A DNA stretch of 45,862 nucleotides from Halobacteriales archaeon QS_3_64_16 (lineage in GTDB: Archaea; Halobacteriota; Halobacteria; Halobacteriales; Halococcaceae): positions 1 through 45,862 of the forward strand of contig PXRJ01000003.1 of assembly GCA_003021705.1 (NCBI GenBank). Direction: 5' to 3'. Under the pieces are notes generated by a model, which saw nothing but the letters and a program-made list of their open reading frames with translations, had not been told where the DNA came from and did no database searches. This document shows positions 1 to 7,322 of the stretch, one piece after another. The position numbers and the translations under genes are program-made. Within the stretch, counting starts at the first letter, position 1, and each line of letters begins with the position of its first letter.

Positions 1-88
1 ATGCCTCCTCGGACGGGCGCGATGGACAAGAACCATTCCGGGCGAGAGACGGAGCGGGCGAGGTATACACTCGGTTCGTAACCGGTAT

Positions 89-724
89 TTAACTCGCCGA
101 CTCACGCTCGAGGTACTTCAGGGCCTCCTCGTCGGGCACCTGTTCGAAGGTGCGATAGAACTGCCCGACGGCACCGAAACGGTCAGGGGTCTCTATGCAC
201 ACCACTTCCTCGGCCTCGCGCTCGACGCGGGCGATCGCGTTCTGTGAGCCGACCGGGACGGCGAAGACGACGCGCTCGGCTCCGGCCTCCCGGACCTGTC
301 GCAAGCAGGCCAGCGCCGTCGCGCCCGTTGCGAGGCCATCGTCGACGACGGCTACCACCTCGCCGTCGAGGTCCCGCTCGCCCGCCGCGCCGCGATACCG
401 GTGTTCTTTCTCGCGGGCGGCCTCGGCCTCGTGTTCGCGCTCCTGCTCGAGGTAGTCCGTCTCGACGTCCAACCGATCGATCAGCGTGTCGTTGTACCAG
501 GCACTTCCGTCGGCGGCGCTCGCCCCAATTGCGAGTTCGGCGTTGTGTGGCGCGCCGATCTTCGAGGCGACGACGACGTCGAGCGGACACTCCAGTACAT
601 CGGCGACGGGTCGGGCGACCGGGAGGCCACCTCGAGGGATCCCGAGGACGACGCCGATACCGAGGCCGCGCTCGGCCAGACGCTCGCCCAGTTGCTCGCC
701 GGCCGCGAGGCGGTCCTGAAACAT
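89..724 (-). CDS. Predicted phosphoribosyltransferase (COG1926-like)
   Basis: A 211-residue soluble type I phosphoribosyltransferase-fold protein. The PRPP-binding signature VVAVVDDGLATGATA lies at about residues 124-138: a hydrophobic strand, two acidic residues, then the small-residue loop that holds the ribose-phosphate. An upstream segment, KIGAPHNAELAIGA (about 55-68), and the opening FxDRxxAGxxL with an IPRGG loop near residue 29 are typical of the predicted phosphoribosyltransferases of COG1926. The substrate base is not known for this group, so nucleobase salvage is only one option. The ATG at 722-724 is the obvious start, because the conserved N-terminus begins within three residues. 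No operon partner is visible: the next gene to the right starts its minus-strand frame far upstream and ends 128 bases away. Confidence 0.85.
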   Translation of the reverse strand: MFQDRLAAGEQLGERLAERGLGIGVVLGIPRGGLPVARPVADVLECPLDVVVASKIGAPHNAELAIGASAADGSAWYNDTLIDRLDVETDYLEQEREHEAEAAREKEHRYRGAAGERDLDGEVVAVVDDGLATGATALACLRQVREAGAERVVFAVPVGSQNAIARVEREAEEVVCIETPDRFGAVGQFYRTFEQVPDEEALKYLERESAS

Positions 725-852
725 CGTTGCCCCTAATAGGAGTCGAGCGTGCCTAACGTTTGGGTCGCTCGCTACCGAGGGCCACTACCGGGCACGATCG
801 GGTCTCCCTGGAACAAGCGGATCGGTCGATCGTGTCCCACTCGCTCGACTCG

Positions 853-2568
853 CTACGTCCCGGTAGACCGGTTCGACGCTTCTGACTCGTAGCGAAAGCG
901 CACTACCGCCGGAGCGTTCGGCCGTCTCTCTACACAAGTCTGGACGGCGACCGGCTCCTCGCCGACCGGCACCGTCCGCCCATAAGTAAAGGTCGATAGT
1001 CGGCTCCCGGGGTTTCGCAGGCGGACCCAGGAGCGTACGGTATGGGCCCAGAAGTAGCGCAGCGACTTCACCCGCGCTTTCTCGGTCGGTGGGCCGAGCG
1101 TCGCGACGTTCGGCAGCCCCTCGACTTTGAGGACGGCGTTCGACGGAAGGTCGTCGGCTTGCGGTTCGGCCTCGGTGAGTGCTTCCCGGGTGACGTCGCT
1201 AGCGTGGCTCCAGCCGTCGTAGGGCTGGGCGAGGGGCGAGACGGCCACCAGCGAGACGACGAGGAGAACTGCGAGCACGAACACCACGAGGCTACCTCCG
1301 GCGCTCGAGCCAGCGCGAACCATCCCGACGTTCTGGTTCCGGGTTTCGTCACTTCCACTGGTCCTGGCGAGCTCGGCCAGCGCTCGGTAGAGTCCCCTAC
1401 CGGCGATTGTTAGGACGAGTACGGTGAGCGCGGCGACCGGAACGAGTGCAATATAGCCCGTCCAGGGCGAGTACTCGCCGACCCGCACGATCAGCGGGAC
1501 CGGGAGGACGAGCCAAACACTGTAGAATATCGCGAGGCGGCCGACCTTCCCACAAAAGAACGACCTGAAGCCGCCCGCGCCGACGATACCAACGGCGAAC
1601 AGACCGATCCAGACGGCGAGGACGACGTAGATCGTCGCCGGGACGTACGTAACGCCCGGACCCAGATTGAACACGTCGACCGAGTAGAACAGACTTAGGA
1701 AATATTGGGAGACGATCACCGGAATCGGGGTGTCTTTCACGCCGCCAAAGGGCCCGACGTAGCCCCCGATCCCACCCAGGAGAGAGAATCGGAGCGCGAG
1801 ATAGCCAATCGAGAGAGCGCCGTAGCCGATGCCCGCGAGGACTGTCCGCCGAACGGTCTCGCGGAGGCGGCCGCTGTGCCCGTAGGTATCGAGGGCGACC
1901 CAGGTGAGCGCGAGGGGCGCGAGAAGCGCCCCGATCTCCTTCGAGCCGAGCGCGAGCGTGTAGGCGAGGGCAGAGAGCCCGAAGGCCCCCAGCTTCGGTC
2001 CGGGTCGAGCGATGCGGAGACCGCGGGCGAGCGCCCACAGTGCGGCGAGTATAAATAGCGTCGCGAGCACGTCGTGGCGGCGGGCGGGCACCGGGACGAC
2101 CTCGGCGGTAAGGGGGTGAATCGCGAACAGACCACCGGCGAGCGCGGCCGTAACGAGTCCGGACGTTCTGGCACGGTTCGATCGGTCCTCCTGGGCGATT
2201 CCGAGTTGCTCGGCCAGCAGCGCAACGACGAGCGCGGCGGCGGTGGCGTGGGCGAGCAGGTCGGTGAGATGGTAACCGAAGGGATCGAGCCCCCAGATCG
2301 CATAGTCGATGGCATACGACAGGCTCGCGATCGGCCGGTAGAACAGCCCGGTGAGACGCACGAAGTTCGTCCCGTGCATGAGCGGTGCGGTGAGCGTATC
2401 AACCGCACTCGGCCGGTCGGTGATCCGGCTCGTCTCGATCAGCGTGAGCGTGTCCGGGCCCGTGAACCAATAGGAGAGAACCTCGTAGTGTGCGATGAAC
2501 CCGAGTGCAGCGGCGGCCGTTGCCGCGACGAGGACGCCCAGTCGTCGCCGACTACCCGGGACGTTCAT
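853..2568 (-). CDS. Polytopic GT-C-type membrane protein, paralogue 1
   Basis: A 571-residue multi-pass membrane protein. It has an N-terminal hydrophobic helix, then a long extracytoplasmic-looking loop containing YRPIASLSYAIDYAIWGLDP and FGYHLTDLLAHATAA. That pattern (YRP, then GLxPFxYHLxNxxxH) recurs in TMTC/PMT-like GT-C glycosyltransferases that use lipid-linked sugars. Many hydrophobic helices follow, and the last 130 or so residues are soluble. It lacks the TPR tail of eukaryotic TMTC proteins. Its ATG overlaps the stop of the upstream paralogue by four bases (ATGA), so the two are probably co-transcribed and translationally coupled. Transfer of a sugar to an envelope substrate is inferred from fold resemblance; no substrate can be named. 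Confidence 0.7.
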   Translation of the reverse strand: MNVPGSRRRLGVLVAATAAAALGFIAHYEVLSYWFTGPDTLTLIETSRITDRPSAVDTLTAPLMHGTNFVRLTGLFYRPIASLSYAIDYAIWGLDPFGYHLTDLLAHATAAALVVALLAEQLGIAQEDRSNRARTSGLVTAALAGGLFAIHPLTAEVVPVPARRHDVLATLFILAALWALARGLRIARPGPKLGAFGLSALAYTLALGSKEIGALLAPLALTWVALDTYGHSGRLRETVRRTVLAGIGYGALSIGYLALRFSLLGGIGGYVGPFGGVKDTPIPVIVSQYFLSLFYSVDVFNLGPGVTYVPATIYVVLAVWIGLFAVGIVGAGGFRSFFCGKVGRLAIFYSVWLVLPVPLIVRVGEYSPWTGYIALVPVAALTVLVLTIAGRGLYRALAELARTSGSDETRNQNVGMVRAGSSAGGSLVVFVLAVLLVVSLVAVSPLAQPYDGWSHASDVTREALTEAEPQADDLPSNAVLKVEGLPNVATLGPPTEKARVKSLRYFWAHTVRSWVRLRNPGSRLSTFTYGRTVPVGEEPVAVQTCVERRPNAPAVVRFRYESEASNRSTGT

Positions 2569-4520
2569 CTCACCGGTGCTCCCCGGGGTGGCCGTGTGAG
2601 CATCCCGCCGGCATCGTCGGTATCGCTGGTATCGTCGATCGACCCGGTGTCGCGAGTCGGTTCGCCTTCTTCACGCCGATCAGTCGCGTTTCGGCGCTCA
2701 GTCGCGTCGCGCTGTTTCCCACAGACCGCGGCGGCTGAAGTCCTCCCCGAGACGTTCCGGTCGTCGGGAGTAGTGCCGGCGCTCGATCGCTCGCCATCGG
2801 CCGAGGACCGACAGCGCTCCTCGTAGTGGATCGTAAGGCGGTAGTGCCCGTCCTGCCGTTCTACGGTCGCGGTCGTCCCCCGGGGCATCTCCGTTAGCAC
2901 GACCGTGTCGTTGATGTAGAACTCCTGTTCACCGGCGTAACCTTGCAGCCGGAGCCAGGAGCTGATCGTATTTCCCCAGACGAACGTCACCGACTGGGCG
3001 TGCGGAAAGGAACTCAGCCGACGGGCGCTTCTGGGGTGGGGAACCGGCGCGACGTCTATCGTCGCGTTCGCCGGCGTGCCCGCGACGCCTTCGGAGGTCG
3101 CCTTCAACGTGTCCTCGGAAATATCGCCAGCGCGCTCCCACTCGGCGTAGGGGTTGAGCAGGGCCGAGCCAGCCACGAGCGACAGACAGAGCAGACAGAC
3201 GACGACGAGCGTCGCCAGCCCCGGTCCCGCTCGCGGGGTTGCCTTCGATTCGACGCCGGTCGTGTCGGTGACGACGTGTTCGTGGGTCGCCTCCTGTCGC
3301 CGCGCAGCGACGTTTCGAGCCGCGGTCACGAGTAAGACTGCGAGTACGACCGCGACTGGGACGATCGAGATATAGCCGCTACGAACCGTATAGCGTCCGG
3401 TGCGGACGAACAGCCATACCGGCACGACGAGCCACACGCCCGAGAGCGCGAGCAGGCGTCCCCGGGCGCTCGCCAGAATCGAACGATCCGATCGCGTCCG
3501 GGAGACGTTGTAAACGACGAGAAGACAGGTGCCTGCGAGCGCAACATAGAGGCCGTTCGGAATCAGCTGTAGGTCGAGCCCCGAGAGCGCGCCGAGGAAA
3601 TCGACCGGATAGACCAGGCTGAGTACGTATCGGGAGACCGTCACCGCGATCGGTTCGCCCGAGGAACTCCAGACCGGACGGTCGTAGCCCCCCAATCCGC
3701 CGAGTACGGCGAAACGGAGCGTGAGATAACCCGCCGTCGCGACCGCGTAGGGGTTCAACAATACGATGCCGCTCCGGACCGTGCGCCGAATCGAGGGGCG
3801 ACGGTCGTAGCACGCGAGGAGGAACCACGTCCCAATCAGTATCGGGACGAGGGCCCCGATCTCCTTCGAACCGATCGCGAGCAGATAGGACAGCACCGAA
3901 GCGCCGACCAGTGGCCAGCGACGCCGCGCTTTCGACGACCACCAGTTCCGGTTCGCGCTCTTGCCCGCGTCCGCCCGCTTGCCCGTTTCCCTCGATATCG
4001 TTCGCGTCGCCCGGATGAACAGACACAACGCGACGAGCGCGAAGACGGTTGCGAGCACGTCGTGCCGGCGGGCGGGCGCCGGGACGACCTCGACCGAGAG
4101 GGGATGGAGGGCAAAGAGCCAGCCCGCGATTGCGGCTGTGAGCCGATCGTCTAGGGCTTCCGTGACCAGCCAGACCACGAGTGCGGCGGCGGTGGCGTGT
4201 AGTAGCAGATCGGTGAGATGGTAGCCGAAGGGATCGAGCCCCCAGATCGCATAGTCGATCGCATATGAGAGACTCGCGATCGGCCGGTAGAACAGCGCCC
4301 GCTCGGTGAAGGCACTCCCCTCCATGAGCGGGCCAGCGAAGATCCCGAGGACGCCCTCGAGCGTCGAGACCCGGCTCGTCTCGATCAGCGGGATGGTATC
4401 GGTTCCCGTGAACCAGTAGGAGAGGACCTCGTAGTACGCGAGGACGGCTATCAGGGCGGCCGAACCGGCGGTGAACACAGTCCCGATGGGACGCCCAAGC
4501 CGTCGGTTCGTCGGAGCCAT
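2565..4520 (-). CDS. Polytopic GT-C-type membrane protein, paralogue 2
   Basis: A 651-residue membrane protein, first gene of the pair and clearly homologous to its downstream neighbour. Both share LSYWFTG near the N-terminus, the YRPIASLSYAIDYAIWGLDP block and the FGYHLTDLL segment. A further shared motif is VP-PARRHDVLAT, a loop that in GT-C enzymes often carries charged residues near the membrane face. The final 70 residues, after a soluble domain, are hydrophilic, rich in Arg, Asp, Thr and Ser, and have no counterpart in the paralogue; they may be a run-on tail. The probable role is a glycosyltransferase or related transfer reaction at the membrane. The ATG at 4518-4520 precedes a short basic stretch and the first helix, a normal arrangement. 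The gene diverges from the one at 4668. Confidence 0.7.
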   Translation of the reverse strand: MAPTNRRLGRPIGTVFTAGSAALIAVLAYYEVLSYWFTGTDTIPLIETSRVSTLEGVLGIFAGPLMEGSAFTERALFYRPIASLSYAIDYAIWGLDPFGYHLTDLLLHATAAALVVWLVTEALDDRLTAAIAGWLFALHPLSVEVVPAPARRHDVLATVFALVALCLFIRATRTISRETGKRADAGKSANRNWWSSKARRRWPLVGASVLSYLLAIGSKEIGALVPILIGTWFLLACYDRRPSIRRTVRSGIVLLNPYAVATAGYLTLRFAVLGGLGGYDRPVWSSSGEPIAVTVSRYVLSLVYPVDFLGALSGLDLQLIPNGLYVALAGTCLLVVYNVSRTRSDRSILASARGRLLALSGVWLVVPVWLFVRTGRYTVRSGYISIVPVAVVLAVLLVTAARNVAARRQEATHEHVVTDTTGVESKATPRAGPGLATLVVVCLLCLSLVAGSALLNPYAEWERAGDISEDTLKATSEGVAGTPANATIDVAPVPHPRSARRLSSFPHAQSVTFVWGNTISSWLRLQGYAGEQEFYINDTVVLTEMPRGTTATVERQDGHYRLTIHYEERCRSSADGERSSAGTTPDDRNVSGRTSAAAVCGKQRDATERRNATDRREEGEPTRDTGSIDDTSDTDDAGGMLTRPPRGAPVR

Positions 4521-4667
4521 CCGAATACGACTCCTCCTCGCTCTCGGGTTCGCGTTACTCTTTCGGTAGCACCACCGCTACTCCTTGAGGAGGCAGGCTG
4601 GCGATCGAGGGGGCGCGGCAATCGCGGCGACCGATACGTTGACCTGCCGGCGACCCGAGGAGGAGGT

Positions 4668-5216
4668 ATGCGCGTTCGCGACTGGCAGGACGTCGTCAAG
4701 GAGGTCACCGAAAGCGACGCCGATCCGAGTGGCTGGCGGGCGGTCGGGGGCGACCGCAAGGGGGGCCTCGGCGAGGACCTCTATCTGGGCCACCCCGGAG
4801 TCGGGGTCTACCAGCTCAAGACCTACGCCAAGAACCCCCTCGAAGTGCGTGGCGTCGGCACGCAGGTCGCCCGGCAGGTAGACGACGACATCCAGCCGTA
4901 CTTCCCGGCGGAAGGCAGTGGTCACTTCGGCGTCCAGTCGCCGGTCGAAAGCGAGGAGGAAGCCGAGCAGGTCGGCACCGAGCTAGAGAGCGTGCTCTCG
5001 GCCCACGCCGAGGCCCCGACGACCTCCGAAGCCCTCTTCGAGGACGTGATGGGTGCACTTGACAGTCCCGCCTACGGGCCGCTGTCCTACGACCGCGAGG
5101 AGCGCTCCGAGCATCTGGGTGGACTGACCGATACCTTCGAGGAAGCAGAGGCTGTCCTCGAGACCGAGTTCGACGACCTCGTCGAGGAAGACGAGGTCGG
5201 CCGTGGGTTCCAGTGA
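4668..5216 (+). CDS. Conserved haloarchaeal hypothetical protein
   Basis: A 182-residue, very acidic soluble protein with no signal peptide or membrane segment. I do not recognise a named domain. Purine-rich GAGGAG sits just before the ATG, consistent with a ribosome binding site. The sequence opens with a conserved-looking RVRDWQDVV and has a glycine-rich stretch (GGDRKGGLGEDLYLG, about residues 28-42) that could be a turn or ligand loop. The acidic C-terminal third probably forms helices. The downstream gene starts 7 bases after its stop if the ATG at 5224 is used, so these genes are likely one transcription unit. The function is unknown. Confidence 0.7.
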   Translation: MRVRDWQDVVKEVTESDADPSGWRAVGGDRKGGLGEDLYLGHPGVGVYQLKTYAKNPLEVRGVGTQVARQVDDDIQPYFPAEGSGHFGVQSPVESEEEAEQVGTELESVLSAHAEAPTTSEALFEDVMGALDSPAYGPLSYDREERSEHLGGLTDTFEEAEAVLETEFDDLVEEDEVGRGFQ

Positions 5217-5223
5217 GTATCGA

Positions 5224-5751
5224 ATGGACGAGAGCGATACCGAGCGCACGTCCGATCGGGATCGGGAACGGAAACCTGAAGCGGAACCAAACGCGCTTGC
5301 AACGGTCCGGGCGTACTACGAAACGCTCCGGGAGGGCGAGCCCCTGGAACCGTTTTTCGACAAGGACTCCAAGGCGGTGAAGTTTGGCATCACCGAACGC
5401 CTGACCGGCTACGAGGCGATCGCCGAAAGTCTCCGTACGCAGACCGAGACGACGACCGACTGGACGATCGAGAGCCACGCGCTGGTCGTCGGCGAGCGCG
5501 CGGATCACGCCTGGTTCGCCGACGAGGTATCGATGGCCTGGAGCGACACGACGACCGGCGAGCGCCACGACTACCAGACGCGCTGGAGCGGGACGCTCGA
5601 ATGGCGGGCCGGCGATGATGATCACGACCGGGACCGCGGACCCCGAAGCGACGCCGAGAACCACGACGGAACCGGCGGTGACGTGAGCAGCGAGGAGGAG
5701 CAAGCAGGGTGGCGGTTCGTCTCGATGCACGTCAGCCGCTCGGAGTCCTAG
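5224..5751 (+). CDS. SnoaL/NTF2-like domain protein
   Basis: A 175-residue protein whose middle looks like the NTF2/SnoaL fold. A helix ALATVRAYYETLREGE is followed by a strand-rich section with FGITERLTGYEAIAESL, as in ketosteroid-isomerase-like and SgcJ/SnoaL proteins. The central region also has the alternating pattern of curved beta strands (WTIESHALVVGERADHAWF). An acidic low-complexity insertion rich in Asp, His and Gly precedes the last strand WRFVSMHVSRSE. A GTG at 5203 gives seven more residues but overlaps the preceding gene, so the ATG at 5224 is preferred. Such domains are catalytic in some enzymes and ligand-binding in others, so no reaction is assigned. Confidence 0.7.
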   Translation: MDESDTERTSDRDRERKPEAEPNALATVRAYYETLREGEPLEPFFDKDSKAVKFGITERLTGYEAIAESLRTQTETTTDWTIESHALVVGERADHAWFADEVSMAWSDTTTGERHDYQTRWSGTLEWRAGDDDHDRDRGPRSDAENHDGTGGDVSSEEEQAGWRFVSMHVSRSES

Positions 5752-5949
5752 ATGGTCGGTCCCCTCTCCGATGAGGACCGTCGGTCGGGACACCGACGCC
5801 TACAGACCGGCTTCGTCGTGCTCGTTGGCCTTTCCTCGGGGTTGATCACGCTACAAACCGACCCGACAATACTCCTGTTCCTCGGCGCGGTACTCGGGGG
5901 CACGATACTGGGGATCGCCCTCGTGACCTTTCTTTACTGGTCGAGTTGA
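5752..5949 (+). CDS. Small two-helix membrane protein
   Basis: A 65-residue protein whose ATG immediately follows the stop of the preceding gene (TAG then ATG, no spacer), which suggests translational coupling. A short charged N-terminus (about 18 residues, Arg/Asp rich) is followed by two hydrophobic stretches, about residues 19-33 and 41-62, separated by a short turn containing QTDPT. This is a helical hairpin in the membrane. No motif gives a function. It is the last gene of the 4668-5949 set. Confidence 0.6.
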   Translation: MVGPLSDEDRRSGHRRLQTGFVVLVGLSSGLITLQTDPTILLFLGAVLGGTILGIALVTFLYWSS

Positions 5950-6056
5950 GCGGTCGACGTGCGGACTCCAGGAGGTAGTGATCGGACGGACGATTTACCG
6001 GGTCCTTTCCGCTACTCGTCCGCTTCGATCTACCCCTCACCGGTCGTGCAAAGGCT

Positions 6057-6080
6057 AGCACCAGGCGGATTCGAACCACG
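6057..6080 (-). pseudogene. tRNA 3'-end-like fragment (T-arm plus acceptor strand)
   Basis: On the minus strand this segment contains a T-arm-like GTGGTTCGAATCC followed by an acceptor-like tail. It matches the 3' end of the adjacent initiator tRNA-Met (6136-6159) at 18 of 24 positions by eye, at an offset of exactly 79 bases. The T-stem pairs at only four of five positions, and no matching 5' half, anticodon arm or D-arm is present, so it is not a working tRNA. It could be a decayed copy of a tRNA 3' end left by an element integrated at the tRNA, or chance similarity to the universal T-loop. Confidence 0.4.
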
Positions 6081-6135
6081 CTGCTATCCTCGTCGCTCAC
6101 GAGGCCTATGGCTGCGCGCTCGTTCGCTTGAGAAT

Positions 6136-6209
6136 AGCGGGAGGTGGATTTGAACCACCGGTCTGCGGGTTATGAGCCCGCCGGAATCTCCTGGCTATCC
6201 CATCCCGCT
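6136..6209 (-). tRNA. Initiator tRNA-Met (anticodon CAU)
   Basis: A complete 74-base cloverleaf without CCA or intron. On the minus strand it opens AGCGGGATGGG and closes CCTCCCGCT, so the seven-base-pair acceptor stem is AGCGGGA/TCCCGCT. The anticodon loop is CTCATAA with anticodon CAT. The anticodon stem carries the run of three G-C pairs next to the loop (GGG/CCC) that marks initiator tRNAs. The T-loop is TTCAAAT, with A where elongator tRNAs usually have G. It matches my recollection of the halobacterial initiator tRNA. It lies alone between a small membrane protein gene and a glycosyltransferase gene. Confidence 0.95.
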
Positions 6210-6232
6210 GTCTTCGAGTATCCGTTTTTTCC

Positions 6233-6240
6233 TGTTAAGG
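6233..6240 (-). promoter_or_regulatory. Probable box A (TATA) of the tRNA-Met gene
   Basis: On the minus strand CCTTAACA places TTAA centred about 28 bases before the first tRNA base, the normal archaeal TATA spacing. It is followed by an A-run. The assignment rests on spacing and composition only. Confidence 0.45.
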
Positions 6241-6321
6241 GTTGTGATCGGGCGACGGCAGCCCCCCAACTGTCCTCTCCCATCTCCAGTGAGGTGCCCG
6301 CACTCTTCCCCAGTAGCGCCG

Positions 6322-7260
6322 CTACCGGCTGGTGTCCCGGTCGTTCGGAGGGCCTTTGGTGCCGTCCGTCCTCGCGAGCTGTCGAGTTCGGTGAGACGAC
6401 GCCCCGGCGTCACGTTCCCCTCGGCGCGCGCGATACAAGGCCCGTGCGAGGGCAAGTGCCGTCAGTGCGGGCGGGACCGTCGATCGGGATCGGTCCTGCC
6501 AGGTGATCGGTACTTCCTCGATTTCGTAGCCCAGCGCCGCCGCACGGACGAGACACTCGAGATCCCAGGCGAACCCCGGTTCGTGGAGACATTCGCGGAC
6601 GTCCCGCCAGACCACTGCGGAGAAGGCTTTTGCGCCACACTGGTAGTCGTACAGCGAGGGCTCGACCAGGCGGCGCGCGAGCCACGCGAAGCCGTCGCCG
6701 AGCCGACGCCTCCCGAGGGTCTGATGACGCCTTACCGCGGCGTCGGGATGACGTCGGGAGCCGACCGCCAGATCACAGGCTCCGGCGAGAACCGGCGCGA
6801 GGACCGTCGCTGCCGACTCTGGGGGTGTGCTCCCGTCCGCATCGAAAAACGCCAGCGTGTCGATGGTCGGTCCTGCGTCGTCGGTCGTCGGATCGCACCC
6901 GCCGTTAGCGTCGCTGTGGGTCTCGTCGGGCGAACTGAGAGAGTAATCGTTTCCCTCCTCGCCGAGCAGGCGGTCGAACCCGGCCGTAATCGCCCTGCCT
7001 TTCCCCCGTCGGCGGTCGGCGACCGCAACCGTCGCGGGACAGTCCTCTAAGGCCTTCGGGACACCCGGACGTGGCGCGTCGAGTTCGATCAGGATCGCCT
7101 CGGGAGCCAGTTGCTCCTCGAGTGCGCCGACGTACGAGCGAAGTCGCTGGACGTCCGGTTGGTACGCCGGCAGGACGATGCCCAACGAACTCACGGCTTC
7201 GGGATCGGTGATCGAACGCCAAAAACCGTTTCGTTCCGGGAATCGATCGGCGAAACACAT
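6322..7260 (-). CDS. Family 2 glycosyltransferase, dolichol-phosphate sugar synthase-like
   Basis: A GT-A-fold cytoplasmic enzyme, 312 residues from the ATG at 7258-7260. A longer frame reaches 7452, but its first 64 residues are Arg/Pro rich and overlap the divergent gene. Family signs are LGIVLPAYQPD (first strand and nucleotide site), ADRRRGKGRAITAGFDRLL (as in dolichyl-phosphate glucose/mannose synthases), FFDADGSTPPES (the DxD that binds metal and sugar nucleotide) and YDYQCGAKAFSAVVW (the acceptor-side motif with QCGxKxF). The likely reaction is transfer of a sugar from a nucleotide donor to polyprenyl phosphate, giving the donor used by GT-C enzymes. There is no C-terminal membrane segment, and the last 45 residues are basic and disordered-looking. 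About 60 bases separate it from the divergent DUF2298 gene. Confidence 0.85.
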   Translation of the reverse strand: MCFADRFPERNGFWRSITDPEAVSSLGIVLPAYQPDVQRLRSYVGALEEQLAPEAILIELDAPRPGVPKALEDCPATVAVADRRRGKGRAITAGFDRLLGEEGNDYSLSSPDETHSDANGGCDPTTDDAGPTIDTLAFFDADGSTPPESAATVLAPVLAGACDLAVGSRRHPDAAVRRHQTLGRRRLGDGFAWLARRLVEPSLYDYQCGAKAFSAVVWRDVRECLHEPGFAWDLECLVRAAALGYEIEEVPITWQDRSRSTVPPALTALALARALYRARRGERDAGASSHRTRQLARTDGTKGPPNDRDTSR

Positions 7261-7322
7261 CCTGCGGGAGTAGAGCGGACCGTTCAGAAGACGTATGCGT
7301 CTCGGGGAGTCGAATAGAGTCG

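Noticed and set aside
1..88. Possible end of a plus-strand gene at the left edge
   Set aside because: One frame is open to a TAA at 79-81, but the 26 codons show no recognisable sequence and too little is in the window.
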